NCBI RefSeq assembly: GCF_923868895.1
Contig: NZ_OV350343.1
Coordinates: forward strand, 248,001 to 312,000
Length of the DNA stretch: 64,000 nucleotides
Direction: 5' to 3'
Origin: Halomonas sp. TD01
Lineage (GTDB): Bacteria > Pseudomonadota > Gammaproteobacteria > Pseudomonadales > Halomonadaceae
Numbering within the stretch: position 1 is the stretch's first letter; the number at the start of each line of letters is the position of its first letter. This document shows positions 7,945 through 17,222 of this stretch, piece after piece. A program made the translations under genes and the position numbers. Below the pieces are notes generated by a model that searched no databases, was not told the origin of the DNA, and saw nothing but the letters and a program-made list of their open reading frames with translations.

Positions 7945-9657
7945 TTAAGCGCGTTCGCGGCGACGAACTGGTGCATCACCGTCATCACGACGACGACGTG
8001 GAGCACGCTCAGGTGCACTGTCTTCACTAATTTCTAACGGGCGACCAGCAACGCGGGCACGCGCCATTTTCGCCAGAATAGTGGAAGGCAGGCCACTGGG
8101 TAGCTCAACTACCGAGAAAGCGTTGCGAATATCGATACGACCGATACGCGCGCCTTCGATGCCGCCTTCATTCGCCAGTGCACCAACCAGTTGACCAGGC
8201 TTAACGCCATCTTTATGGCCAACAGAAACACGGTAACGAATCATTCCTTCGCTAGGCGCGCTTGAACGCTCGCGACGGCCACCTGGCTTACCACCAGGAG
8301 CGCTATCACGCGGAGCACGTTCTTTACGCGGTGCTTGCAAGCGACCAATAGGCGCTTCGTCAGCACGCGCCATCGCGGCAAAAGCACAGGCTAGCTCAAC
8401 GGCGTCATGACCTTCTTCTACCAAGCGCTCAACCAATGCACGTTGCTCTTCAGCACCTTTGGTCAAGGCCGCCACAACGCGATGGTGGAACACTTCATCA
8501 CGGTGAGCGCGAATAGCCGCTTCGTCTGGCAGCGGCATTTCAGTCATTTTCTGACCGGTCGCCTGCTCCATCCAGCCCACTTTACGGCCTTCACGGAAAC
8601 CAGCGAAAGTAATCGCGATACCGCTACGGCCCGCACGACCGGTACGACCGATACGGTGGGTGTAGGCTTCTGCGTCTTGCGGCAGATCGTAGTTAATAAC
8701 ATGAGTAATACGCGACACGTCAAGACCGCGTGCAGCGACGTCGGTCGCAATCAACACATCGACTTTGCCACGCTTCAAACGTGTAATGGTGCGTTCACGA
8801 AGACTCTGGTCCAGATCACCTGACAAACCTGCAGCGTTAACACCACGAGCCGTTAACTGTTCAACCAGCGTGGTACAGGCCGCACGGGTACGCACAAAGA
8901 CAATGGCCCCATCAACTGGCTCAACTTCCAGAATACGTGCCAGGGCTTCAAGCTTAGCGCCACCATCAACGCGTACAATACGCTGCTCAATGTTTTCGCC
9001 GGTGGTCGTGCGCGACTCAATCGCGACTTTCACCGGATTAACCAAATAGCGGTTAACAATGCGCTCAATTTCAGTCGGCAGCGTTGCCGAGAAGAACACA
9101 CGCTGAGCATCTTTTGGGGTATCGGCAACCACGCGTTTTACGTCGTCGATAAAGCCCATGCGCAGCATTTCGTCAGCCTCATCCAGCACAAGTGCTGAAA
9201 GGCCATCGAGTTTCAAACTACCGCGATCAAGGTGATCGATAATACGGCCTGGGGTGCCAACAATGACTTGGGCACCGCGCTTTAGCGCACCTAGTTGTTC
9301 ACGGTATTCTTGGCCGCCACAAAGGATCGCCACTTCAAGACCCTTAAGGTTTTGGCCATATTTACTGAACGAAGCCGCAACCTGCTGAGCAAGTTCACGG
9401 GTCGGAGCCATAACCAACACTTGAGGCTCGCGACGGGTAAGTTCTAAACGCGATAACAATGGCAATGCAAACGCAGCGGTTTTACCGGTACCAGTTTGTG
9501 CTTGGCCCAGCATATCGCGGCCTTCCAGCAACGCAGGAATTGTCTGCGCCTGGATTGGCGAGGGAATTTCGTAGCCTTGTGCTTCAACAGCAGAGAGAAC
9601 GGCAGGCAACAGAGCAAGATCGCCGAAGCTCGGCGAAGCGACAGAAGTCGAGGTCAT
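7945..9657 (-). CDS. deaD: DEAD-box ATP-dependent RNA helicase (DeaD/CsdA type)
   Basis: Cold-shock and ribosome-assembly RNA helicase. RecA-like domain 1 carries AQTGTGKTA, PTRELAQQ, DEADEML and SAT; domain 2 carries ATDVAARGLD and HRIGRTGRAGR. A DbpA-type RNA-binding domain (RYRVSVGHKDGVKPGQLVGA, ~475-545) and an Arg-rich tail follow, which is the CsdA/DeaD architecture. It has 570 residues against ~629 in E. coli. A long, hairpin-rich leader lies upstream, as for E. coli csdA. DbpA is the alternative assignment, but the long C-terminal tail favours DeaD. Confidence 0.88.
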   Translation of the reverse strand: MTSTSVASPSFGDLALLPAVLSAVEAQGYEIPSPIQAQTIPALLEGRDMLGQAQTGTGKTAAFALPLLSRLELTRREPQVLVMAPTRELAQQVAASFSKYGQNLKGLEVAILCGGQEYREQLGALKRGAQVIVGTPGRIIDHLDRGSLKLDGLSALVLDEADEMLRMGFIDDVKRVVADTPKDAQRVFFSATLPTEIERIVNRYLVNPVKVAIESRTTTGENIEQRIVRVDGGAKLEALARILEVEPVDGAIVFVRTRAACTTLVEQLTARGVNAAGLSGDLDQSLRERTITRLKRGKVDVLIATDVAARGLDVSRITHVINYDLPQDAEAYTHRIGRTGRAGRSGIAITFAGFREGRKVGWMEQATGQKMTEMPLPDEAAIRAHRDEVFHHRVVAALTKGAEEQRALVERLVEEGHDAVELACAFAAMARADEAPIGRLQAPRKERAPRDSAPGGKPGGRRERSSAPSEGMIRYRVSVGHKDGVKPGQLVGALANEGGIEGARIGRIDIRNAFSVVELPSGLPSTILAKMARARVAGRPLEISEDSAPERAPRRRRDDGDAPVRRRERA

Positions 9658-10164
9658 TAATCACACCTTGGTAGGCCGGCTGTACCGGCAAAAAACATCG
9701 TAAGCGTCTCTGACTCTGCTCGTTAATACGCGTGACAATGCATATTAATAAACAAGGATCCGCAGGGCGGATATCATCATCAGTGGAGTCGGAGACGCCG
9801 GTCGCACCTAGCATTCGGTTAGCAAACACCGCAGTAGCGGGCTAACCGCTGTGGCGACCTTCTGCGCCGATTTCACCCGTTTGGTGAAATACTGGAGGCG
9901 CGCCATCTTCACAGCAATGAACATCTGCAGTTGGCAAGATGTTCCCGCAAGCATTTCACTGCGTAGTCAAAGCTACATAGGAAATCGCTTATCGTCGTGA
10001 TGGAGGGGTCAACACATGCGAGGAGGGCGCATACTAACACCGGCAGTAGCTCATGACCAGTTTTTTTACATTAACCGTTATTAACACTGCGACTTGCACA
10101 TACTCACTGTTCGTCTAACCTGAGAAGTGCCTAATGATGTTCACTAACTTCAAGGAGTGATGCT
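9658..10164 (-). promoter_or_regulatory. long structured leader upstream of the DEAD-box helicase
   Basis: 507 bases without a convincing gene. Read towards the helicase it contains perfect hairpins: AACATCT/AGATGTT (9920-9926 with 9937-9943), ATTTCACC/GGTGAAAT (9870-9877 with 9883-9890), and a nested pair GGTCGC/GCGACC (9800-9805 with 9854-9859) enclosing GGTTAGC/GCTAACC (9817-9823 with 9841-9847). The concentration of stems suggests a long structured 5' UTR, as known for cold-shock helicases. The promoter, perhaps near 10000-10130, was not pinned down. Confidence 0.55.
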
Positions 10165-10362
10165 ATGAACTGGGATCAGATCGAAGGCAATTGGAAAGAA
10201 ATGAAGGGAAAAGCCCGCGCTAGCTGGGGCGAATTGACTGACGACGAACTTACCCAGATTGGTGGCAAAAAGGATCAACTTGTCGGCAAACTACAGCAGA
10301 AATATGGCTTAGAACGGGAAGAGGCTGAACGTCGTGCCGACGATTGGGCAAACAGCTTTTAA
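10165..10362 (+). CDS. CsbD-family stress protein
   Basis: A 65-residue hydrophilic protein with the family signature MNWDQIEGNWKEMKGKARASW and a charged helical remainder. CsbD-like proteins are abundant, largely unstructured general stress proteins of unknown biochemical role. A good ribosome binding site (AAGGAGTG) precedes the ATG. The PRC-barrel gene follows 60 bp later on the same strand, so they probably form a stress-response pair. Confidence 0.92.
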   Translation: MNWDQIEGNWKEMKGKARASWGELTDDELTQIGGKKDQLVGKLQQKYGLEREEAERRADDWANSF

Positions 10363-10422
10363 CGTATACCGCCCACTCTGAAAGTGTTAAATCGCACATT
10401 TATAGCTACATGGAGAGATGCT

Positions 10423-10905
10423 ATGCGTAAGACAATGCTTACCACCGCTATCAGCACCGCCCTTTTAGGCAGCTTGGCCTTTGGTGTTCAGGCATCAACT
10501 GAACCCCAAGGTATGTATTCGGCAGATGACATCATGGATGCAGAGGTATTCTTCTCTGGCGGTTCTGGTGAAGAGATCGGTGAAGTCGAAGACATCCTTT
10601 TTGATGAAGAGATGCGTATTTCTGCGCTAGTGATTGAAAGCGGCGCAGTATTGGGCTTGGGTGGTCGTGAAATTGTCATTAACACCGACCAATTTACTCT
10701 GGAAACCCATACTGAGAGTGATGGCGATACCGAACATCGCATTATGCTCGAAGCTTCCCAAGAAGAGATTGAATCCTTTCCTACTTATGATCGTGATTGG
10801 TGGGAACAGACTAAAAGCAGTGCACGTGATGCATGGCAAACAACCAAAGAAGGCGCTCAAAGCGCTTGGCAGTCTACTCGCGAAGCCGTTAACGATAACC
10901 AGTAA
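10423..10905 (+). CDS. exported PRC-barrel domain protein
   Basis: A 160-residue protein with a signal peptide (MRKTMLTTAISTALLGSLAFGVQAS) and a PRC-barrel of ~70 residues (AEVFFSGGSGEEIGEVEDI, then IVINTDQF). The C-terminal helical segment has three short WxxTKxxA-type repeats (WWEQTKSSARDAWQ, TTKEGAQSAWQ, STREAVND). The ATG at 10423 is chosen because a GGAGAG site precedes it and the signal peptide starts there; an upstream GTG at 10384 lacks both. It probably acts in the periplasm. Such proteins often neighbour CsbD genes in stress loci, but the function is not established. Confidence 0.82.
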   Translation: MRKTMLTTAISTALLGSLAFGVQASTEPQGMYSADDIMDAEVFFSGGSGEEIGEVEDILFDEEMRISALVIESGAVLGLGGREIVINTDQFTLETHTESDGDTEHRIMLEASQEEIESFPTYDRDWWEQTKSSARDAWQTTKEGAQSAWQSTREAVNDNQ

Positions 10906-10949
10906 GCTGCCAGCTCAAATCGCTTAACCTAGCGATTAATTAGCCAAAT

Positions 10950-10974
10950 GGGCCACCTAGTTGCTAGGTGGCCC
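10950..10974. terminator. bidirectional terminator between PRC-barrel and GST genes
   Basis: A perfect 11-bp stem, GGGCCACCTAG (10950-10960) with CTAGGTGGCCC (10964-10974), and a 3-base loop between two convergent genes. The flanking T/A tracts are weak in both directions. Confidence 0.75.
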
Positions 10975-11036
10975 TATTTATTAGTAGCGACTTGTTAGTA
11001 GCGGCTTTTGAGAAGCTATCTTTATCTTTTTATAAA

Positions 11037-12059
11037 TTATAATGCTCGACGACGAATGCCCTTCCCTGATAGGCGTTCACGATCATGGGTGCGTTCTAAA
11101 TCCAGCAGCGGTCCGGCAGGCACAATGCGCGTTGGGTTAATCGTGTCGTGGCTGTAGTAGTAGTGGCGTTTTATATGATCCATATTGACCGTCTCTGCAA
11201 TGCCCGGCCACTGATACAACTCGCGAACGTAATTTGCGAGATTTGGGTAATCTTCGATACGTTTTAAGTTGCACTTAAAATGACCGTAATAGACAGCATC
11301 AAAGCGAATCAGCGTGGTGAAAAGCCGAATATCCGCTTCTGTTAACCACTCCCCTGCTAGATAACGGTGCTCGCTCAAGCGTTTTTCCATGCGTTCTAAG
11401 GCATCGAACAGTGCTTGCACATGTTTTTCATACACGTGCTGCTCCGTCGCAAAACCCGACTTGTAGACACCGTTATTAATGTGCTCGTACACATCGTCGT
11501 TGATGTCATTAATAGTGCTACGCAAGTCGTCAGGGTAAAAATCTAAATCGTTACCGGTCAACTCATCAAACGCGCGATTAAAAATGCGCATCAAATCAGC
11601 CGACTCATTATTAACGATTGCGCTACGCTGCTTATCCCAAAGCACCGGCACCGTGACACGGCCTGTATAAGCTGAGTCGGTCATGGTGTAGAGCTGATAG
11701 TGATAGTCGACGTGATTGACAGGGTCTCCGCTGGCGCCCTCACTTTGGTCATACGTCCAGCCCTTATCCAGCATCAACGGGCTGACATGAGAAGCGCCAA
11801 TGAGTGATTCCAGCCCTTTTAATTTGCGCATAATCAGAATTCGATGCGCCCAAGGACAGGCTAGAGATACATAAAGATGGTAACGGTCTGATTGAGCAGG
11901 GTAGCTCTGCCCTTCTCTTTCTTTGCCTGACGGTGCATCCATCATCGCATCATCACCTACCCAGTCGCGAAGCTGGGCAGACTCGCGGACAAATTCTCCA
12001 CCATGCTTTTTAGTGTCGTACCACTGATCAACCCATTCGCCGTTAACAAGCAGTCCCAT
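11037..12059 (-). CDS. glutathione S-transferase family, glutathionyl-hydroquinone reductase-like (YqjG/Xi class)
   Basis: Likely reduces glutathionyl-hydroquinones back to hydroquinones in the cytosol. The thioredoxin-fold active site SLACPWAHRILIMRKLKGLE has the Cys-Pro-Trp core typical of Xi-class GSTs, followed by the helical C-terminal domain. It has 340 residues from the ATG at 12059, which has an AGGAGA site 6-7 bases upstream; a reading frame extending 66 bases further up has no such site. The length matches E. coli YqjG (328). It is transcribed away from the LysR gene and lies 98 bases beyond its stop codon, on the same strand. Confidence 0.88.
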   Translation of the reverse strand: MGLLVNGEWVDQWYDTKKHGGEFVRESAQLRDWVGDDAMMDAPSGKEREGQSYPAQSDRYHLYVSLACPWAHRILIMRKLKGLESLIGASHVSPLMLDKGWTYDQSEGASGDPVNHVDYHYQLYTMTDSAYTGRVTVPVLWDKQRSAIVNNESADLMRIFNRAFDELTGNDLDFYPDDLRSTINDINDDVYEHINNGVYKSGFATEQHVYEKHVQALFDALERMEKRLSEHRYLAGEWLTEADIRLFTTLIRFDAVYYGHFKCNLKRIEDYPNLANYVRELYQWPGIAETVNMDHIKRHYYYSHDTINPTRIVPAGPLLDLERTHDRERLSGKGIRRRAL

Positions 12060-12157
12060 CGGGCGTCTCCTGTTGTAATAATCGTATGCCATAAACGTAT
12101 TAATAGTGCTGATTACATTTAGCATACGCCCGCCCCACCGATGCTCAAGCGGATGTT

Positions 12158-13078
12158 TTACGGCGATTCATTCGATGAAATCGAATCCTTAGGACAGAGC
12201 TCGCTTACTCCCCGCTTCAATGCCTGTGCCATGGCATGCGCTGCGGGGCCAGCTTGATCTCGGTCTCTGAATATTAATTGCATAGGCACCATTCGTACCC
12301 CACCCGCACTGAGCGGCAACGGTTTGAGCTGTCCACTTGAAAGTTCATCAGCAATACGGGTCTCTGGCATCCAGGCAAATCCAAGCCCACGCTTCAGCAT
12401 ATCTAATGACGTATTTAAGTGACTCACCGTCCATCGTTGCTCCGCTTTCAACCAGCCGGAATTAGTCGACTGGCGTAGCGCTGAATCGCGCACTACTAAT
12501 TGCCGATGCTGGGTAAGATCCCGCAAGTCTAGCGAGCGACTAAGCTGGTGTAACTCATGGCTTGGGTGCGCAACGGCTATAAACCGGACGTTCACCAGCG
12601 GCTCACCTAAATACCCTTGAGCCGCAATCCCTGAGACCACCAGGTCGGCACGACCATCGTGGAGCATTTCCGTACCACCATTTAGTACGCTCTCATGCAA
12701 CTGCACTCTGACCTGAGGATACATTTCTGAGAAACGCTCAAGTGCTTTCGCTTGGGCAGCCGCTGGAAAAATCTGGTCAATAGCGACCACGACTTCAGCT
12801 TCCAGGCCTGCAGCCAAACGGGTAGCCACATCTTCTAAAGAGGCGGCACTTTCAATTAACTGACGTGCTCGACGCAGTAAGAGTTCGCCCGCTTCGGTTA
12901 AGCGCACCTGCCTACCTACCGGCTCCAGCACCTGAACACCCAACTGCTCTTCTAGCTTATGCACGGCATGGTTAAGCGTAGATGGGCTTTTGTGTATAGC
13001 CTCGGCCGCCCGCGCAAACCCACCATGGTCAACAACGGCTGCCAGCATCTGCCACTGTGCAAGAGTTACTCGAGACAT
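12158..13078 (-). CDS. LysR-family transcriptional regulator
   Basis: A 306-residue DNA-binding regulator. The winged HTH is at residues ~1-60 (FARAAEAIHKSPSTLNHAVHKLEEQLGV) and a periplasmic-binding-like effector domain at ~90-295. The ATG at 13078 is supported by a GAGGGAA site; upstream in-frame sequence does not look like protein. The reductase-like GST gene lies 98 bases downstream on the same strand and could be a target or cotranscribed. The effector is unknown. Confidence 0.88.
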   Translation of the reverse strand: MSRVTLAQWQMLAAVVDHGGFARAAEAIHKSPSTLNHAVHKLEEQLGVQVLEPVGRQVRLTEAGELLLRRARQLIESAASLEDVATRLAAGLEAEVVVAIDQIFPAAAQAKALERFSEMYPQVRVQLHESVLNGGTEMLHDGRADLVVSGIAAQGYLGEPLVNVRFIAVAHPSHELHQLSRSLDLRDLTQHRQLVVRDSALRQSTNSGWLKAEQRWTVSHLNTSLDMLKRGLGFAWMPETRIADELSSGQLKPLPLSAGGVRMVPMQLIFRDRDQAGPAAHAMAQALKRGVSELCPKDSISSNESP

Positions 13079-13704
13079 TTCGATTCCCTCGACGCTAAAC
13101 AGCGAAATAATCCGCTTAATCTTCGAAAAACCCTTATAGAATGCCAGGAAAAAGCGCTGAGTACTTGCTTGCAAACAATTATTCCTAGGTATCAGGCTGC
13201 CTAAGGGGCCATCTGACACGACCACCCTCTAAATCACTGACAATCGACATTAGCTCTGTCAAGCACAGCAAAAAAAACAATTCGTTACAAAAAAGTGAAG
13301 ATGCAATGCCTAACGCCTTATATGCAAATTACCTGAAGATCGTTTCATGGACGTGATGAGCTTTCATGCAACGCAAAGCTTGACAAAACATCCACAAAAC
13401 CAAAACAAAAGCATTACATGATTAATTTAACTTCTAAATTTGACGAAAAATGTTGATTAGCGTCATTTCTCTATGGTTAATTAGTACGTCTACTTAGCTC
13501 TCAATTGTTATTTCGTAAAGTTACTTTTTTTAGCAAACAGCGTTCATAAACAATATTACTTACTTATTACTTCCGTATTCCAACGGAAGTACATTTAGTG
13601 TATGGACATACAGTCTGTTCACCCTCACCGTCATGGGGTATGGTTCTTGGGTTTACTTTCTTTCATGTTACTCATTTATCACGAACTCGGCGGCCCATTT
13701 ACCC
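13079..13704. other. 626-bp AT-rich intergenic region
   Basis: Divergent spacer between the LysR gene and the M23 peptidase gene. It is visibly more A/T-rich than its surroundings, with several A-runs (13270-13300) and T-rich stretches (13500-13560). I see no convincing gene, RNA or terminator. Promoters for both flanking genes must lie here but none matches consensus well enough to place. Confidence 0.6.
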
Positions 13705-15366
13705 ATGTTGCGAATTCTTCATTCGCTGCCCCGCACGCATAAATTGTTACTGTTACCCGTGGCCACAATGGTCACTGTGCTGGGCACACAAAAATTAATT
13801 ACGACCTATCACGACTTAAACCAACCTCACACACCTCTGGAAAGCGTGCTTGTTCCGCTTCCCAGTGATTCGGCGCCGGGGGTTCCTTCGTTGCGCCAAG
13901 AGCGCACCCCCGTTGCTGAAGCCATTGATCGAGCCTCACGTGCTCTTGATGCCACGCGCGAACATATTCCGTTGCAGGACCTCGCGGCTACGGAAATCGT
14001 CGATCTGGATGTCATTACAAGCGCCGAAGCCTCGATGGCTAGCGCCAAGACTGACCCCTACATTAATGCCCAGCTTGATGACGGCGCGCTTCATATGGCC
14101 GTAGTATTAGGGACTCTCTCAAGCGGCATGCTCGATGTTGACAACACTGCTTCCGTTGAAATCGCCGATGCCACTTCGTACGAAGATTATGGCGCTGAGC
14201 TGTTTGATGACATCTCATTTCTCGAGCTGGAACTTGCTGCAGACGAACCCTACGTTCCAAAGTGGAAAACACATATTGTTGAATCGGGTGAGACCTTCGC
14301 GCTGCTAGCACAGAATAAGCTAGGCCTTGGCTATAGCGAAGTGCTGACGCTGCTAGATGACCTTCCAGATCCACGTATGCTTACTCATTGGCGTGCTGGT
14401 AACAGTTTCGACTATCAATTAGATGAAGATGGTCGCTTACTGTCGTTACGCATGATGAAGAATACTCGCGATGGTATCTTGCTTGAGCAAGATGAAGAGC
14501 ACTTTGCAGCAACCGTTATTGAGCGCCAGGGTGAAGCGGTACAGCGTCTCTACGCAGGTAGCGTAAGCGGTAGTTTTGCACGCTCCGCCCAGGCAACTGG
14601 CCTGAGTAGCGGTGCCGTTACTGAGCTCACTCGACTACTTGAGAAGAAACTCGACTTTCGCCGCGACAGCCGTCGTGGTGATCGCTTCCAAGTGCTAGTT
14701 GAGTCAGACATGATTGATGGGGAAGCGTTTGATTCTCGTGTCCTTGCCGTTAAATACAATGGCGAACGCATGGACTTAACGCTTCTTCGTAATGCCACCG
14801 ATAGCAATTTCTATACGCCTGAAGGAAGCAGCTTAGACCCTGCTTTCTCGCGCTATCCGTTTGAAGGTAATTACCGTTTAAGCTCTAACTTTAATCCGCG
14901 CCGCAAACACCCGGTGACGGGCCGTATAAGCCCACATAACGGTACCGACTTTGCGATGCCCATTGGTACTCCGATTACTGCACCGGCCAGCGGCCGAGTA
15001 GAGCGAGTGGGCAACCATCATGCTGCCGGGCGCTACATTGTCGTTCGCCATGACAACGGTTATCGCACCCGCTATTTACATCTTTCACGTCCACTTGTGA
15101 CTCAAGGCGAACGTATTGAGATGGGCGAGCGCATTGCGCTTTCAGGTAATACAGGGCGTAGCACGGGGCCTCATTTACACTATGAAGTCATCGTCAATAA
15201 CACTCCAGTGAACGCGATGAGCGTAGAGCTGCCTGAAAACACCAGCCTCAGCGGCGACACGTTGATTGCTTTCCAGCGCCAAGCCGAACCCATGCTGGCA
15301 GCACTGGATAGCGGTGAAACAGGCACTATCAGTGTTGCAAGTTACGAACGCCAAGATGAGCAGTAA
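13705..15366 (+). CDS. M23-family murein DD-endopeptidase (MepM-like) with OapA/LysM-like domain
   Basis: Periplasmic peptidoglycan endopeptidase that cuts peptide crosslinks during wall growth. An N-terminal signal anchor (LLLLPVATMVTVLG) is followed by an acidic linker, an OapA/LysM-like domain around KTHIVESGETFALLAQ (~190-240), and a LytM/M23 domain at ~410-510. The zinc ligands sit in HNGTDFAMP and GRSTGPHLHYEV, and both are complete. The start at ATG 13705 is chosen because MLRILHSLPRTHK is the usual N terminus of this family; no clear ribosome site helps, and an ATG at 13633 would add 24 residues. A strong terminator follows. Confidence 0.88.
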   Translation: MLRILHSLPRTHKLLLLPVATMVTVLGTQKLITTYHDLNQPHTPLESVLVPLPSDSAPGVPSLRQERTPVAEAIDRASRALDATREHIPLQDLAATEIVDLDVITSAEASMASAKTDPYINAQLDDGALHMAVVLGTLSSGMLDVDNTASVEIADATSYEDYGAELFDDISFLELELAADEPYVPKWKTHIVESGETFALLAQNKLGLGYSEVLTLLDDLPDPRMLTHWRAGNSFDYQLDEDGRLLSLRMMKNTRDGILLEQDEEHFAATVIERQGEAVQRLYAGSVSGSFARSAQATGLSSGAVTELTRLLEKKLDFRRDSRRGDRFQVLVESDMIDGEAFDSRVLAVKYNGERMDLTLLRNATDSNFYTPEGSSLDPAFSRYPFEGNYRLSSNFNPRRKHPVTGRISPHNGTDFAMPIGTPITAPASGRVERVGNHHAAGRYIVVRHDNGYRTRYLHLSRPLVTQGERIEMGERIALSGNTGRSTGPHLHYEVIVNNTPVNAMSVELPENTSLSGDTLIAFQRQAEPMLAALDSGETGTISVASYERQDEQ

Positions 15367-15384
15367 CGTTACTTGCTCTGCATT

Positions 15385-15421
15385 AAACAGTAACGCCGCC
15401 CTCTGGGCGGCGTTACTGTTT
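15385..15421. terminator. terminator between M23 peptidase and L,D-transpeptidase genes
   Basis: A near-perfect ~17-bp GC-rich stem with a 3-base loop, AAACAGTAACGCCGCCC (15385-15401) pairing with 15405-15421, flanked by a short T run on the plus strand and an A/T run on the minus strand. It can serve both convergent genes. Confidence 0.9.
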
Positions 15422-15480
15422 TAGGCAGACCTTGTCTTATAAACCGTTCTTATAAACAGCCCAAAAATCTGCCCACCACA

Positions 15481-17121
15481 TTATGCAGCTTGTAACAATG
15501 CGGCTAACAGGTCAGCGTCACGGCGGTAAATATCATCACGGAACTCCACTTCCCCCTGGGCATTTGGCCAGGCAGTCAGGTAGTGCAATGCGACAGGAAT
15601 GCGCTGTGGGAGATTAACATTACGGTCACTTCCACTGCTGTTAAGCAATGATGATAGCTGGTAGCGACTGCCACTATCCTGAAGCAATAACTGTGCAAAT
15701 TCCGTTACACCCTCAACGCGCACACAACCAGAGCTTAGCGCTCGCTGAGACCGCTGAAACAGCCCTCTTGCTGGCGTATCGTGTAGATAGATCATTTCAT
15801 TGTTAGGAAAACGCACGACCACGCGGCCTAACGGGTTACCGCCACCTGATACTTGACGCAGCATCACCGCACCAGGTCGCTGCCAGTCAATAGCGTCAGC
15901 GTCTAGCCGTTCGCCGGAGGGACTTAACACTTGAATATTTCGCCGTGCTAAATAGCCAGGGTCTCGTCTTACCTGAGGTAAAACATCCTCACGCATTATG
16001 GTCGGCGGGATAGTCCAAGAAGGATTCACGGTTAAGTGACTAATTGCCGAATGAATAATAGGCGTTTCGCGCCGCGGTGTACCAACGACCACTCGAGCAT
16101 CCCAGTGCTCACCATTGGGCCGAGTGTAATGCAATCGATAACCCGCAATATCAACCCATACTCGCGGCTCATTGGTTTGAGTAGGCCTGATCCACCGAGC
16201 TCGCTCTAAATTGACACGAAGTTGATCGATACGCGACGTAACAGGTGTATTCAATGCAAGTCGCGTGCGCTCACCCACAACGCCATCTTCTTGTAACTGA
16301 TGGCGACGTTGAAATTGCTTAACTGCCCGTTCTAACTCAGCATCGTAGGTACGCTGGTCACTAACCACTGACTGGGCCTCAATCATTGGATAAGCACTGC
16401 TATCCGCCGCCAGCAAATCGGTTTCTCCCCAATAGGCCAAGCGCTGTCGCAATACCAGCACATCTTCATTGGCATCACCTGGGCGTAACGCCTCATCGCG
16501 GCCCGTCAGGTAGGGAACACTGTCTTTTTCCGCCAGCGTACGATAATGACGTAGCGCATCACGTAGCTGAGCGTACTCAGCCGATGAGGGCCTGACATAA
16601 TCAAGCGCGCCCTGAATATCGCCATTTTCGACCGCATGGGCAATGCGCAGTAAAGAGTAGCGACGCTCAGGCCTGGGGATATCCCATTTAGGCTCAACTT
16701 CATTTGGATTTACCTTGCCCCGTGAGAGATGCTCAAGCGCTAGCAACAATGCTTTCGTGGCCTGAATATCAAAATCAGCTTGGGCCAACGTACTTGCTTG
16801 CTGGCTAGTCTGAAATGCGTCCATCAGGTCGCCAGCGCTATAATCACCGGGGGCCAAGCCATCATCTTCAAGACTATTTAGCGCGTCCACCAGCGCTTCA
16901 ACACGATTGCTATCTTGCCAGACTGGCCGTTGATCTAGCTGTTGATAAAAGTCACCAACAGGCAGTAACGCACTTGTTTGAGCATCTACACGCTGAGCTA
17001 ATGCCTGCTCAAGTGAGCCTGGGTCAGCTTGCGCGCTGGTAATTAACTGAGGCGCTTGGATCAGCGTCAGACATAGAGCCATCCCTATCGCCCATCGTCT
17101 TAGTAACTGTGTCTCGTTCAT
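15481..17121 (-). CDS. L,D-transpeptidase of the LdtD (YcbB) type
   Basis: Periplasmic enzyme forming 3-3 crosslinks in peptidoglycan. A signal peptide (MALCLTLIQAPQLITSAQA) is followed by a long helical scaffold domain, a peptidoglycan-binding helical repeat at ~255-295 (AVKQFQRRHQLQEDGVVGERT), then the YkuD catalytic domain at ~325-500. The catalytic motif is YLHDTPARGLFQ followed by RALSSGCVRVEG, carrying the catalytic Cys after the conserved His. The length of 546 is close to E. coli LdtD (615). It diverges from a second YkuD-type gene, with only ~100 bases between likely starts. Confidence 0.9.
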   Translation of the reverse strand: MNETQLLRRWAIGMALCLTLIQAPQLITSAQADPGSLEQALAQRVDAQTSALLPVGDFYQQLDQRPVWQDSNRVEALVDALNSLEDDGLAPGDYSAGDLMDAFQTSQQASTLAQADFDIQATKALLLALEHLSRGKVNPNEVEPKWDIPRPERRYSLLRIAHAVENGDIQGALDYVRPSSAEYAQLRDALRHYRTLAEKDSVPYLTGRDEALRPGDANEDVLVLRQRLAYWGETDLLAADSSAYPMIEAQSVVSDQRTYDAELERAVKQFQRRHQLQEDGVVGERTRLALNTPVTSRIDQLRVNLERARWIRPTQTNEPRVWVDIAGYRLHYTRPNGEHWDARVVVGTPRRETPIIHSAISHLTVNPSWTIPPTIMREDVLPQVRRDPGYLARRNIQVLSPSGERLDADAIDWQRPGAVMLRQVSGGGNPLGRVVVRFPNNEMIYLHDTPARGLFQRSQRALSSGCVRVEGVTEFAQLLLQDSGSRYQLSSLLNSSGSDRNVNLPQRIPVALHYLTAWPNAQGEVEFRDDIYRRDADLLAALLQAA

Positions 17122-17222
17122 CGCCCCTCCTTGCGTTACTATTCATCATTGTTGCGGCACTTCCTTTCATCATAGCCGTTTATGCACACCCTTCGTCGAT
17201 ATCTATTGTGAGATTGCACTCT

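Noticed and set aside
8407..8823. 138-codon frame opposite the DEAD-box helicase
   Set aside because: Antisense to a strongly conserved coding region, without ribosome site or domain.
13079..13704. Possible horizontally acquired island suggested by AT-richness
   Set aside because: No integrase, repeats or tRNA flank; more likely a large regulatory spacer.
17109..17222. In-frame GTG extension giving the YkuD_2 protein an additional hydrophobic N terminus
   Set aside because: It overlaps the start codon of the divergent LdtD gene, and a clean signal peptide starts at ATG 17223.
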